A DNA stretch of 64,000 nt, taken from the NCBI RefSeq assembly GCF_002939785.1, contig NZ_MDEC01000015.1, positions 1 to 64,000 on the forward strand. The letters are read 5' to 3'. The notes below the pieces were generated by a model. It saw only the letters and a list, made by a program, of their open reading frames with translations. It was not told the origin of the DNA and did not search any database. Source of the stretch: Xanthomonas codiaei. GTDB lineage: Bacteria > Pseudomonadota > Gammaproteobacteria > Xanthomonadales > Xanthomonadaceae. The position numbers and the translations under genes were made by a program. Positions 9,775 through 17,159 of this stretch are shown in pieces. The first letter of the stretch is position 1; each line of letters starts with the position of its first letter.

Positions 9775-9802
9775 CTTGTATCCACTTAGATAAAACTTTC
9801 AA
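9775..9802 (-). promoter_or_regulatory. Candidate promoter of the ATPase-Toprim pair
   Basis: On the minus strand TTGAAA (9802-9797) is followed after 16 bases by TACAAG (9780-9775), about 50 bases before the GTG start. It lies in an AT-rich spacer downstream of oleB. The -10 is a poor match, so read-through from oleB remains possible. Confidence 0.3.
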
Positions 9803-9815
9803 TCACTTTGATAAA

Positions 9816-10733
9816 TTACAACGAATTGCGCTCAAGGAACGCCCGGATCGCCGGCACCAGCACCTCGTGCTTGTCTTCCAGCACGTAGTGATTGGCATCG
9901 TCGAACGCGGTGACCTCGGCCTGCGGCAGCGCACGGCGGAAACCGTCCAGAAAGTGCTTGTCGAAGCAGATGTCGCGCAGGCCCCAGGCAATGAACGCAG
10001 GGCGGTCGGCGAACGAGGGCAATGCCTGCGCCGAGCGTTCCAGCAACGACCAGCCCTTGTCGGCCGGCGACAGCGGGATGTCCTGCATGAAGCGGATGGT
10101 GGAAATGCGATTGCGCCAGCTGTTGTACGGCGCCACGTAGGCGCGGCGCACGGCCGATGGCATGCGTCGCGACACGCCCAGCCAGGAGGCGCCGGACGAG
10201 AACGCGTTGAAGGTGCGGATGAACCATTCGCCCGGCCGCCAATGGCGTCCCATCGCGATCTGCCAGGGCATCGGCTTTTCCGGCGGCAGCGGAAAGGCCG
10301 CCGTGTTGGTGATCACCAGCCGCTTGACCTGCGCATGGTGCGACAACGCCCAACCGAAGCCGATCATGCCGCCCCAGTCGTGCACCGCCAACGTGATCGG
10401 GCCGGTGATGCCCAGGTGCCGCAACAGCGTGTCCAGGTCGTCCACGCGCGATTGCAGGGTGTAGTCGTAACGCGGCTGCGCGTCAGGCGCATCGTCGGGC
10501 TTGTCGGACAGGCCCATGCCGATGTGGTCGGGCACGATGCAGCGGTAGCGATCGGACAAGCCGCTCACCAGATGTCGCCACAGATAGCTCCACGACGGAT
10601 TGCCGTGCAGCATGACAATCACCTCTGCAGACGCCACCTCGCCATCGCGCGGGCCTTCGTCCAGGTACGACATCGCAATGCCGGGACGCACCTCAAGGCG
10701 CTTGGGGGTGAAGGGATAGCCGGGGTAGTTCAT
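9816..10733 (-). CDS. oleB: OleB beta-lactone decarboxylase (alpha/beta hydrolase)
   Basis: A 305-residue alpha/beta hydrolase of the haloalkane-dehalogenase subgroup. It has the oxyanion segment HGNPSWSYLWR, the nucleophile elbow VHDWGG with Asp119 and the catalytic histidine in DDANHYVLED near the C-terminus. An aspartate nucleophile in an ole cluster marks OleB, which decarboxylates the beta-lactone from OleC to the cis-olefin. It reads in the same direction as oleA, oleC and oleD, but the Fic gene lies upstream and the ATPase-Toprim pair downstream. The ATG at 10733 follows GGATCC at a plausible spacing. Confidence 0.93.
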   Translation of the reverse strand: MNYPGYPFTPKRLEVRPGIAMSYLDEGPRDGEVASAEVIVMLHGNPSWSYLWRHLVSGLSDRYRCIVPDHIGMGLSDKPDDAPDAQPRYDYTLQSRVDDLDTLLRHLGITGPITLAVHDWGGMIGFGWALSHHAQVKRLVITNTAAFPLPPEKPMPWQIAMGRHWRPGEWFIRTFNAFSSGASWLGVSRRMPSAVRRAYVAPYNSWRNRISTIRFMQDIPLSPADKGWSLLERSAQALPSFADRPAFIAWGLRDICFDKHFLDGFRRALPQAEVTAFDDANHYVLEDKHEVLVPAIRAFLERNSL

Positions 10734-10749
10734 GCCAAAAGGATCCGAT

Positions 10750-10881
10750 TTATTTCGAGAAGAGCCAGATCGCGCTGGCGTTGGCCCGGGCGATGCGGAT
10801 AAAGACTCCTGCAGCGATCACGTGTCCCTCCACATCAAACGGCAGCGATTGGCATACATCTGCAGGAATCGTAGAGATCAT
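10750..10881 (-). CDS. Possible 43-residue micro-ORF coupled to the Fic gene
   Basis: The ATG at 10881 overlaps the stop of the fic gene by four bases (ATGA) and opens a 43-codon frame, MISTIPADVCQSLPF to FIRIARANASAIWLFSK, ending 16 bases before oleB. The protein matches no family I know. The stop-start overlap is the usual sign of translational coupling in this genome, but chance overlap cannot be excluded. It could be a small partner of the Fic protein or a decayed fragment. Confidence 0.35.
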   Translation of the reverse strand: MISTIPADVCQSLPFDVEGHVIAAGVFIRIARANASAIWLFSK

Positions 10882-12017
10882 TGTGCTTCTTGCGGGCTTG
10901 CTCGGTAAGGCGGCAGTTGATGACTGTCGGCAGAGAGTAATTGCAGGAAGGCAGGATGCAGGAACAACTTCTCCTTGCCCAAGCGCTGCTCCTTGAGCAC
11001 GCCGATATCCACCAACTCCTTGAGATGACGCGCTGCTGTCTGACGCGTCACCCTGAGCGCATCCACCACGTTCTGAATGCGGCAATAGGGTTGATTGAAA
11101 ATCACATCGACAAGCTCGCGGCTATATGCCCTGGGTGCAAGAAGGCGAACGTGATCGCGCGCCTGTGCCTCCAGGCCGCGGATCGCCTGAATTTTCGCAG
11201 TTGTCCAGGCAGCGGTCTCCGCGACGGCAGCAAGCATGTAATCAATCCACTCGGCCCAGTGCCCATGCCGCGTCACGTCCAGCAGCAGGCGGTAGTAATC
11301 GCTGCGGTGGCGGAGGATGTAGCGCGACAGATACAGCACCGGAACATCGAGCAACCCCTGTTCGATCAGCATCAGCAGATTCAATACTCGCCCGGTGCGA
11401 CCGTTGCCATCGGTAAATGGGTGGATTGCTTCGAATTGGTAATGCGCCACTGCCATCCGGATCAGGGGATCAACCTCGGTGTGGTCGTGGATGAAGCGCT
11501 CCCAGTTCGCGAGTTTGTCGCGCAGCAGCGTTTCGCCCACCGGCGGGGTATAGATGATCTGCTGAATCTGGTCGTTGGCCAGCGCAGTACCCGGTACCCG
11601 ACGAATCTGCATTTGCACCGCCTTGATGCGGCTGCATACCACTACTGCAGTGTCAGTACATAGCGGCCGCTGCTGAAGCGATTGAAATCCTTCGTGCAGC
11701 GCACTGCGGTAACGCAGTGCTTCTTTGGTCGCGGGATTTTGGGCGCGCTCCTGATCGTCTGCGTACCGAAATAAATCGTCAGTGGTCGTGACGATGTTTT
11801 CGATCTCCGAACTTGCTTGCGCTTCCAGGACCGGAATCGTGTTGATCAACACCGCTGGGTTAGGCAACAACGCCGTGGCTTGTTTCAACTCGGCCAGGGC
11901 GGTGCGGGCAACAATGCAAGCCTTGAGCAGGCTGCGGGTTTCGATGTCTCCCGCCGGCGGCAGCGGCGGAAGCGCATTGTGGGGCTTGGTCGGATCGAAA
12001 GCGGATGTGTCGTCCAT
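10878..12017 (-). CDS. Fic-domain adenylyltransferase with N-terminal inhibitory motif and C-terminal winged helix
   Basis: A 379-residue Fic protein. An inhibitory helix of the (S/T)xxxE(G/N) type, SSEIEN (S69, E73, N74), precedes the Fic core. The complete catalytic motif HPFTDGNGRTGR is at 198-209 with H198. This is the class II (N-terminal inhibitory motif) architecture, so the enzyme should be autoinhibited. Residues about 295-350 look like a winged-helix segment (NVVDALRVTRQTAARHLKELVDIGVL), as in Fic/DOC proteins of the SoFic type. Fic enzymes transfer AMP from ATP to hydroxyl side chains; the target is unknown. It sits between oleA and oleB on the same strand. Confidence 0.9.
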   Translation of the reverse strand: MDDTSAFDPTKPHNALPPLPPAGDIETRSLLKACIVARTALAELKQATALLPNPAVLINTIPVLEAQASSEIENIVTTTDDLFRYADDQERAQNPATKEALRYRSALHEGFQSLQQRPLCTDTAVVVCSRIKAVQMQIRRVPGTALANDQIQQIIYTPPVGETLLRDKLANWERFIHDHTEVDPLIRMAVAHYQFEAIHPFTDGNGRTGRVLNLLMLIEQGLLDVPVLYLSRYILRHRSDYYRLLLDVTRHGHWAEWIDYMLAAVAETAAWTTAKIQAIRGLEAQARDHVRLLAPRAYSRELVDVIFNQPYCRIQNVVDALRVTRQTAARHLKELVDIGVLKEQRLGKEKLFLHPAFLQLLSADSHQLPPYRASPQEAQ

Positions 12018-12100
12018 GTCACCTGCTCATGTTGCGGGAACGAACATGATGCAGAGACGAGTTCTAAAAATCCATTTTTTTTAACACGTCCCCACAGCAT

Positions 12101-13117
12101 TTACCAAACCACTTCCGCCATCGAGCAGTTCAGTCCAGAACCAATCCCCATCAGGGCGATACGGTCGCCCTTCTTCAGGCGGCCCAGCTCCTTGAGCTTG
12201 CTCAACACGATCGGCACCGAGGCCGGCCCGATGTTGCCGTGCTCGCCGAAGATGGTCATGACCTTGGCCGGGTCGATGCCGAACGACTTCACGAACGAGG
12301 CGGTGTGCGGGCGGCTGACCTGGTGGATGACGAACTGGTCCACCTCGTCCACCGCCCAGCCCAGCACCTGCTTGGCGGCCAGGAAGGTCTTCTGCGCCAG
12401 CTTGATGCCTTCGATCAGCAGCAGGCGGGTGTCGGTGACCATGCGGTCCAGGTTGCCCCGGCACAGCTTGTTCCACTCGGTGGCCGAGCGGGTCACCCCG
12501 CCCTTGTAGCGCGGTGCGTCCGGCACCAGCTCCGAGCGCGCCATCACCATGGCGGCGGCGCCGCAGCCCAGGGTCAACGCGGCCAGCTCGTTGCGGAACT
12601 CCTCTTCGGTGACGTCCGGCGAAGTCATGCGCTCCAGGGTCTTTTCATAGACCAGGTTGGCGGTCTCGCCATCGACGACCAGCGCGTAGTCGATCTCCCC
12701 GCGCTCGAGCATGCGCGCGGCGATGTCCATGCCGTTGATAAAGGCCAGGCAGGCGTTGGCGACATCGAACGTCATGCAGTGGTCGCCCACGCCCAGGTTG
12801 CCGGACACGATGGAGGCCGTGGACGGCTCCAGGTAGTCGCGGCTGACCGAGGTGTTGACCAGCAGGCCGATCTTCTCGATCCCGATCCCGGCATCGACCA
12901 GCGCCTTGCGCGCGGCCTGGGTGGCGGCGTCGGAGGCCTGGACATCCTGATCCCACAGCCGCCGTGCATGGATGCCGGCAACGTCGCCCAACACGTCGGT
13001 CTTGATCCCGAGACGGTCGTAGGTCGGTTGCAGGCGCTCGTTGATTTCCTTGGAAGTCAGCGTGTGCGGCGCATCAATGTGCGCCAGTCCCGCGATGGAG
13101 ACATTCTGGAAGAGCAT
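12101..13117 (-). CDS. oleA: OleA acyl-CoA head-to-head condensing enzyme
   Basis: A 338-residue thiolase-superfamily enzyme of the KAS III type. The catalytic cysteine is C123 in DVANACLAF, and E97 in DYLEPST corresponds to the glutamate contributed to the partner active site in the characterised Xanthomonas OleA, whose tagged numbering is 20 higher (C143, E117). The sequence includes IHQVSRPH and HGNIGPAS, carrying the His and Asn of the triad. It joins two long-chain acyl-CoAs to a beta-keto acid. It is the first ole gene transcribed; the spacer to fic contains a T-rich run at 12068-12079. Confidence 0.95.
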   Translation of the reverse strand: MLFQNVSIAGLAHIDAPHTLTSKEINERLQPTYDRLGIKTDVLGDVAGIHARRLWDQDVQASDAATQAARKALVDAGIGIEKIGLLVNTSVSRDYLEPSTASIVSGNLGVGDHCMTFDVANACLAFINGMDIAARMLERGEIDYALVVDGETANLVYEKTLERMTSPDVTEEEFRNELAALTLGCGAAAMVMARSELVPDAPRYKGGVTRSATEWNKLCRGNLDRMVTDTRLLLIEGIKLAQKTFLAAKQVLGWAVDEVDQFVIHQVSRPHTASFVKSFGIDPAKVMTIFGEHGNIGPASVPIVLSKLKELGRLKKGDRIALMGIGSGLNCSMAEVVW

Positions 13118-13218
13118 CGAAGTAGCGCCATGGCGTCAGGCGAGGGGGCGCTAGTCTAGCTGCTGGCCGGTTTTACCGCATCTTTACAATTGAATCGCCC
13201 CCGCCCCAGCCCAACGGT

Positions 13219-13539
13219 TCAGCGCGGCGGGCAGCGGAAAGCGGTGAAGCGCTGGCTTCCGTCGGCCGGCTGACCCTGCGCCTGGACCGCATTGGCATTG
13301 GCGCCCGGGGCCTCGTTGCGCGCCAGCGTTTCCAGTTCTTCCTGCACGCGCAGGGGGTTGCGGTTGTAGAAGCCGACCTTGCTCTTGACCGACACCACCA
13401 CCTCGCCCTGCTGCTGGCAGCCTGCCGGGACCGGCCCTGCGGGCAGCACCTGCACGCCTTTGCCGCTCTGCTCGATCGGCACCCAGGTGCATGCCGCAGC
13501 GGTGGTGGCAAGCAGAACAGACAGCATCAGCACGCGCAT
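13219..13539 (-). CDS. DUF4156 lipoprotein
   Basis: A 106-residue protein with a short signal peptide and a lipobox-like ATTAAAC, giving a mature N-terminus CTWVPIEQSGKGVQVL. The CTWVxxxxxGxxVxVL start and the later GEVVVSVKSKVGFYNRN and ELETLARNEAPGANANAV stretches fit DUF4156, a family of small outer-membrane-associated lipoproteins of unknown function. Complete; no operon partners on its strand (oleA is 100 bases downstream). Confidence 0.8.
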   Translation of the reverse strand: MRVLMLSVLLATTAAACTWVPIEQSGKGVQVLPAGPVPAGCQQQGEVVVSVKSKVGFYNRNPLRVQEELETLARNEAPGANANAVQAQGQPADGSQRFTAFRCPPR

Positions 13540-13762
13540 AAGTCGTCACACCTGAGGGCAAAACCGGATTGTGCCGCAGTTGCCCGGTCGCCAAGCGCGC
13601 GGCCGGGCGCAGGCCGTAAGCCGCATTCAGCACGTTCGAACACGCCGGCCTGCTTCGCGCGCCACCACCGTGGCGCCATCGGTTGCCGGACGCCGCGTCC
13701 GGGTGTCCGGACACGGACACCATCGCCTCTCAAGAAACTCATTGAAAACAAATACATAAAGC

Positions 13763-13778
13763 TGGCACGCCGTTTGCT
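13763..13778 (+). promoter_or_regulatory. Sigma-54 promoter upstream of the exported repeat protein
   Basis: TGGCACG at 13763-13769, four bases, then TTGCT at 13774-13778. The -24 GG and -12 GC are separated by exactly ten bases, matching the TGGCACG-N4-TTGCW consensus in full. The start of transcription would lie near 13789, about 135 bases upstream of the ATG at 13924. The surrounding 13740-13900 is unusually AT-rich for this genome. Confidence 0.75.
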
Positions 13779-13923
13779 TCGGTTATCGGGCAACCGCGCC
13801 ATCGGCTGAAAAATGAATTTCTACTGAATGTCGGGAAAAGAAACGCGAAAGTTCTTGCGCCTACCGAAACGGTGTACTACCTTACTACCACACCACTGAT
13901 CACCCACACCAAGAGACCCCGCC

Positions 13924-14304
13924 ATGAACGCTCAGACCCTGCGCATCGCCCTCTCCGCCGCCCTGCTTGCCGGTACCTCCCTGGCCGGTTTCGCCCAGGC
14001 CGCCACCGTCACCACGCTGGACACCGTGCAGGTGCGCCCGGCTGCCGACCAGATCGCCCAGCAGACGCTGGAACGCAACAGCGACATCCGCACCCTGGCC
14101 GCCGTGCAGGTGCGCCCCTCGGCCGAACAGCGTGCCGAACTGGTCGTGCGCAGCAGCGCAGCGACCGCCCAGGCCGCCTCCAGCCAGGCTGCTGCCGCGA
14201 TCGGCGCGCTGATGGGCCAGGTCATCGTCAACCTGCCGGTGCCGCAGCTGCAGCCCTCGCCGGCCGAACTGGAAGCACTGGTCGGCGCCGCCATCAGCCT
14301 CTGA
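13924..14304 (+). CDS. Exported repeat-containing protein of unknown function
   Basis: A 126-residue protein with a clear Sec signal peptide (hydrophobic core, AGFAQA cleavage around residue 26). The mature part carries two copies of a short motif, TVQVRPAADQ (34-43) and AVQVRPSAEQ (60-69), followed by an alanine-rich helix (SSAATAQAASSQAAAAIGAL) and a hydrophobic, proline-containing end (VIVNLPVPQLQPS). No family recognised. Its promoter appears to depend on sigma-54, which suggests a role in surface, motility, nitrogen or stress physiology, but nothing in the protein shows which. trmL follows 26 bases later. Confidence 0.75.
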   Translation: MNAQTLRIALSAALLAGTSLAGFAQAATVTTLDTVQVRPAADQIAQQTLERNSDIRTLAAVQVRPSAEQRAELVVRSSAATAQAASSQAAAAIGALMGQVIVNLPVPQLQPSPAELEALVGAAISL

Positions 14305-14330
14305 GCACGCGCGCGGCTACACTTGCGCGC

Positions 14331-14807
14331 ATGCCAACACCTGTCCTCGATGTCATCCTGTTTCAACCGGAAATTCCGCCCAACACGGGCAATGTGATCC
14401 GCTTGTGCGCCAATACCGGCGCGCGCCTGCACCTGATCGAGCCGTTGGGCTTCGACCTCAGCGACAAGCAGCTCAAGCGCGCCGGCCTGGACTATCACGA
14501 ATATGCGCCGCTCAAGGTGCATGCCGATCTGCCGACGGCCCTGGCGGCCATCGCGCCCCGGCGCGTCTTTGCGCTGAGCACGCGCAGCACCGTGCGTTAC
14601 GACACCCCGCAATTTGCCGATGGCGATGCGTTCCTGTTCGGCCCGGAAACCCGCGGCCTGCCGGCCGAGGTGCTGGAGTCGATCCCGCCGCAGCAGCGGC
14701 TACGGCTGCCGATGCGCCCGGACAACCGCAGTTTGAACCTGTCCAACACCGTGGCGGTGATGGTGTTCGAAGCCTGGCGGCAATGGAACTTTGCCGGCGG
14801 TCAGTAA
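14331..14807 (+). CDS. trmL: tRNA (cytidine/uridine-2'-O-)-methyltransferase TrmL
   Basis: A 158-residue SPOUT methyltransferase that methylates the ribose of the wobble base (position 34) in certain leucine tRNAs. Visible motifs are FQPEIPPNTGNVIRLCANTG at the N-terminus and the trefoil-knot segments LFGPETRGLP and RLPMRPDNRSLNLSN, which bind S-adenosylmethionine. Full family length. The ATG at 14331 starts MPTPVLDVILFQPEIPP. It lies just downstream of the exported repeat protein and may share its transcript. Confidence 0.95.
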   Translation: MPTPVLDVILFQPEIPPNTGNVIRLCANTGARLHLIEPLGFDLSDKQLKRAGLDYHEYAPLKVHADLPTALAAIAPRRVFALSTRSTVRYDTPQFADGDAFLFGPETRGLPAEVLESIPPQQRLRLPMRPDNRSLNLSNTVAVMVFEAWRQWNFAGGQ

Positions 14808-15122
14808 CCACACGCGGCAACAGCGACCAGCACGCAGCGGCTGGCATCGGCATCCATTACGCCCCCGCGCCGTTTCCAATGTACCGCGCATGCTGCGCCG
14901 ACCATTGCAGACCACGCGTGCAAGGGCACCCGCAATGTTGCCCCTGCATGTCTCAGCATTTCCTGGCCCTTCGCGAGTTTCCTGCGCGAATGCATGCTTG
15001 TTGTCTGTCGCCGCCAGCACCGGATCGACGCTGGCCAGCGTTGGCGTCGCATCGCCTTGAACAAGCGCTGGCCGCCGCGCACCTTCCTCCAGCGTTGCGC
15101 CCTGCGTGAGCGCACGCGCGCA
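14808..15122. other. Intergenic region between convergent genes
   Basis: About 315 bases between trmL and the MFS transporter. No gene, strong hairpin or repeat was recognised. Confidence 0.5.
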
Positions 15123-16346
15123 TCACGCTGCCGGCTGCAGACCGGTGGCCGCCTGCACCATGCCGCGGCAGCCGGCCCATAGCGCCACCGCCAGCAACGC
15201 GATCGCGCCCAGGGTCAGGAACGCGATGCGATACCCGAAGGCATGCGCCAGCCAGCCACCGAACGCTGGGCTCAGTGCTGCGCCAATCCCCTGCACCGTC
15301 ATCACCGCACCCTGGCCGACATTGACCCTGCCGGTGCCTTGCAGCAGGCGCGCCACCAGGGCCGGCACCACCACGCTCTGCAGCCCGGCGCCCAGACCAT
15401 CGAGCACCTGTACCGGGAACACGCCCAAGCCATGGATCACCGAGGCGGCCACCAGCGCGCGCAGCGGCAAGGCCAGGAAGGCAACCAACAGCACCCACCA
15501 GTGCCCGTGCACCCGGATCCAGCGCATCGCCAGCAAGGCCACTACCACCATCGTGGCCTGCGCCACCACAATCGTGGTGGCGGTCAGCGCGCTCGGGTCG
15601 CCGGCGTGCGCCGCCACGATCGCCATGCCGTACAGCGGCAGCATCGCGGCGTTGCCGAGATGGAACAGCCCCAGCGTGACGGCCAGCAGCGCCAACGGGC
15701 GGCAGGTCAGCAAGACCCGCCAGCCGCCCAGCGTGTCTGCGCCGTCGGCATGGCGCAGGCCACGTGCGGCACGGTGATCGATGGCATCGGCCGGAATCGC
15801 CAGCACTGCCGCCAGTGCCAGCACACCGAACACCGCGGTCAGCGCAAACACCGCGCCAAACCCGTAGCGCCACCCCAACCATCCGGCCAGCACCGCGGCC
15901 AGCATGTTGCCGGTATGGTTGGCGACCTGGTTGCGTGCCAGCTGATGGTCGAAGCCGCGCGCGTGCACCAACCCCAGGGTGATCCCGGTCAATGCCGGGC
16001 CGATGCCGGCCGCCGCAAGCGCCGAGGCGATCTGTGCGGCGACCACACCGGATGAGGTGGGCCGCAGCCAGATCAGCGCGGTGGCCAGCAGGATCGCCAC
16101 GCAGCCGATCACCACCACCGCGCGCTTGCGCCGGGTGGCATCGACCAGCGCGCCGGCCGGCGTGGTGGCGAGCATGCCGGCGATGCCACCCACGCTCATC
16201 ACCGTGCCGATCGCCGCCACCGACCATCCCCTGGACTGCAAAAACACGCTGAGAAACGGCCCCAGCCCGTCCTGCACATCGGCCACGCTGAAATGCAGCG
16301 CTTCCAGTGCGCGCGTACCGCGCGGCCTGGCCTTGGTCATCGGCAT
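15123..16346 (-). CDS. Major facilitator superfamily transporter
   Basis: About 407 residues with twelve hydrophobic segments, starting MPMTKARPRGTRALEALHFS. The motif between segments 2 and 3 is GALVDATRRKR, a variant of the MFS GxxxDrxGRR signature. It is an inner-membrane secondary transporter. Nothing in the sequence identifies the substrate, and it stands alone between trmL and the repeat-domain genes. The frame is open upstream to 16430, but that part is arginine- and cysteine-rich and outside the family. A start two codons further in (16340) is equally possible. Confidence 0.85.
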   Translation of the reverse strand: MPMTKARPRGTRALEALHFSVADVQDGLGPFLSVFLQSRGWSVAAIGTVMSVGGIAGMLATTPAGALVDATRRKRAVVVIGCVAILLATALIWLRPTSSGVVAAQIASALAAAGIGPALTGITLGLVHARGFDHQLARNQVANHTGNMLAAVLAGWLGWRYGFGAVFALTAVFGVLALAAVLAIPADAIDHRAARGLRHADGADTLGGWRVLLTCRPLALLAVTLGLFHLGNAAMLPLYGMAIVAAHAGDPSALTATTIVVAQATMVVVALLAMRWIRVHGHWWVLLVAFLALPLRALVAASVIHGLGVFPVQVLDGLGAGLQSVVVPALVARLLQGTGRVNVGQGAVMTVQGIGAALSPAFGGWLAHAFGYRIAFLTLGAIALLAVALWAGCRGMVQAATGLQPAA

Positions 16347-16450
16347 GGCAGTGCTCGGCCATGCGATGCAACGCCGGCACACAGGCCGGCGTGCGTGACA
16401 GACCGGAGGGCAACCCTCTCGACGGAACACGGTGGCTGCATGTCCGGCTC

Positions 16451-17065
16451 CTAATGCTTGGGCTTGGGTTTGTGTGCAGGGCCGTGCGGCGGATGCGCGA
16501 TTTGCTTCAGCGTCGCCGCCTTGCCGCCCAAGGCATGGGCATGGATCAGCAGGCCGTGCGGGGTTGCCTTGGTATCGCCTTCGGCAACCAACGGTTTGCC
16601 GACCACCAATTGCCTGGCGAACTGCGCGCCGGCGTGCGGCGGAAACCGCACCGTCACCTCGTCGTCGAGCAACACGCCATGCACCTGCCCGTGCGAGCCG
16701 TGCAACAGCCGCGCGATGGTGCCGGCGTGCTGGGTGAGCTGCGGCTTGGGCGGCTTGCCGGCCGGCGGCTTGGGCGTGGGTTTGGCATGCGGCCCGTGCG
16801 GGCCCTCATCGACGATACGCTTGCCACCCTGCGGGTCGATCGCCAGCGCCACCAGCATGTCGACATCGCGCGGCTTGAGGCCACGCACGGTCAATGCGCT
16901 GCCCGGCTTGAGCGCCTTGAGCAGGGCCGCCGACAGGTGCGGCGGGGTGTGTACCTCGGTGCCGTCGGTCAGCAGCAGGCCATCGATATCGGCCTTGGGA
17001 TTGAGCAGGAAACGCGCCAGGGTGCCGCGGGTTTCGGGAAGGAAATCAAGATCGACCCAATGCAT
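16451..17065 (-). CDS. Two-repeat PPH-domain protein, cytoplasmic paralogue
   Basis: A 204-residue protein starting MHWVDLDFLPETRG, with GGAG six bases before the ATG. It has two copies of a roughly 50-residue unit: GTLARFLLNPKADIDGLLL with DGTEVHTPPH, and GTIARLLHGSHGQVHGVLL with VTVRFPPH. A lysine/proline-rich linker (KPTPKPPAGKPPKPQ) joins them, and the tail is rich in H, K and P. The pattern is G-x-hydrophobic-x-R-(F/L), then a glycine turn, G(L/V) and (V)xxPPH. There is no signal peptide, unlike its neighbour at 17160, whose repeats are clearly homologous. Function unknown; a small beta-barrel (OB-like) fold is a guess. Confidence 0.8.
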   Translation of the reverse strand: MHWVDLDFLPETRGTLARFLLNPKADIDGLLLTDGTEVHTPPHLSAALLKALKPGSALTVRGLKPRDVDMLVALAIDPQGGKRIVDEGPHGPHAKPTPKPPAGKPPKPQLTQHAGTIARLLHGSHGQVHGVLLDDEVTVRFPPHAGAQFARQLVVGKPLVAEGDTKATPHGLLIHAHALGGKAATLKQIAHPPHGPAHKPKPKH

Positions 17066-17159
17066 GGAGGACTCCGAAAAAAGCGACCGGCACGGCCGGT
17101 CGAACCGCTGGCCGCGCAGGTGCGTAGCCAGCGGAGTTACGAACGAGGAACCTGCCGGC

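Noticed and set aside
10878..12017. Fic protein as a type III effector (AvrAC/XopAC-like)
   Set aside because: It lacks the leucine-rich repeats and has the N-terminal inhibitory helix and C-terminal winged helix of housekeeping-type bacterial Fic proteins; no PIP box upstream.
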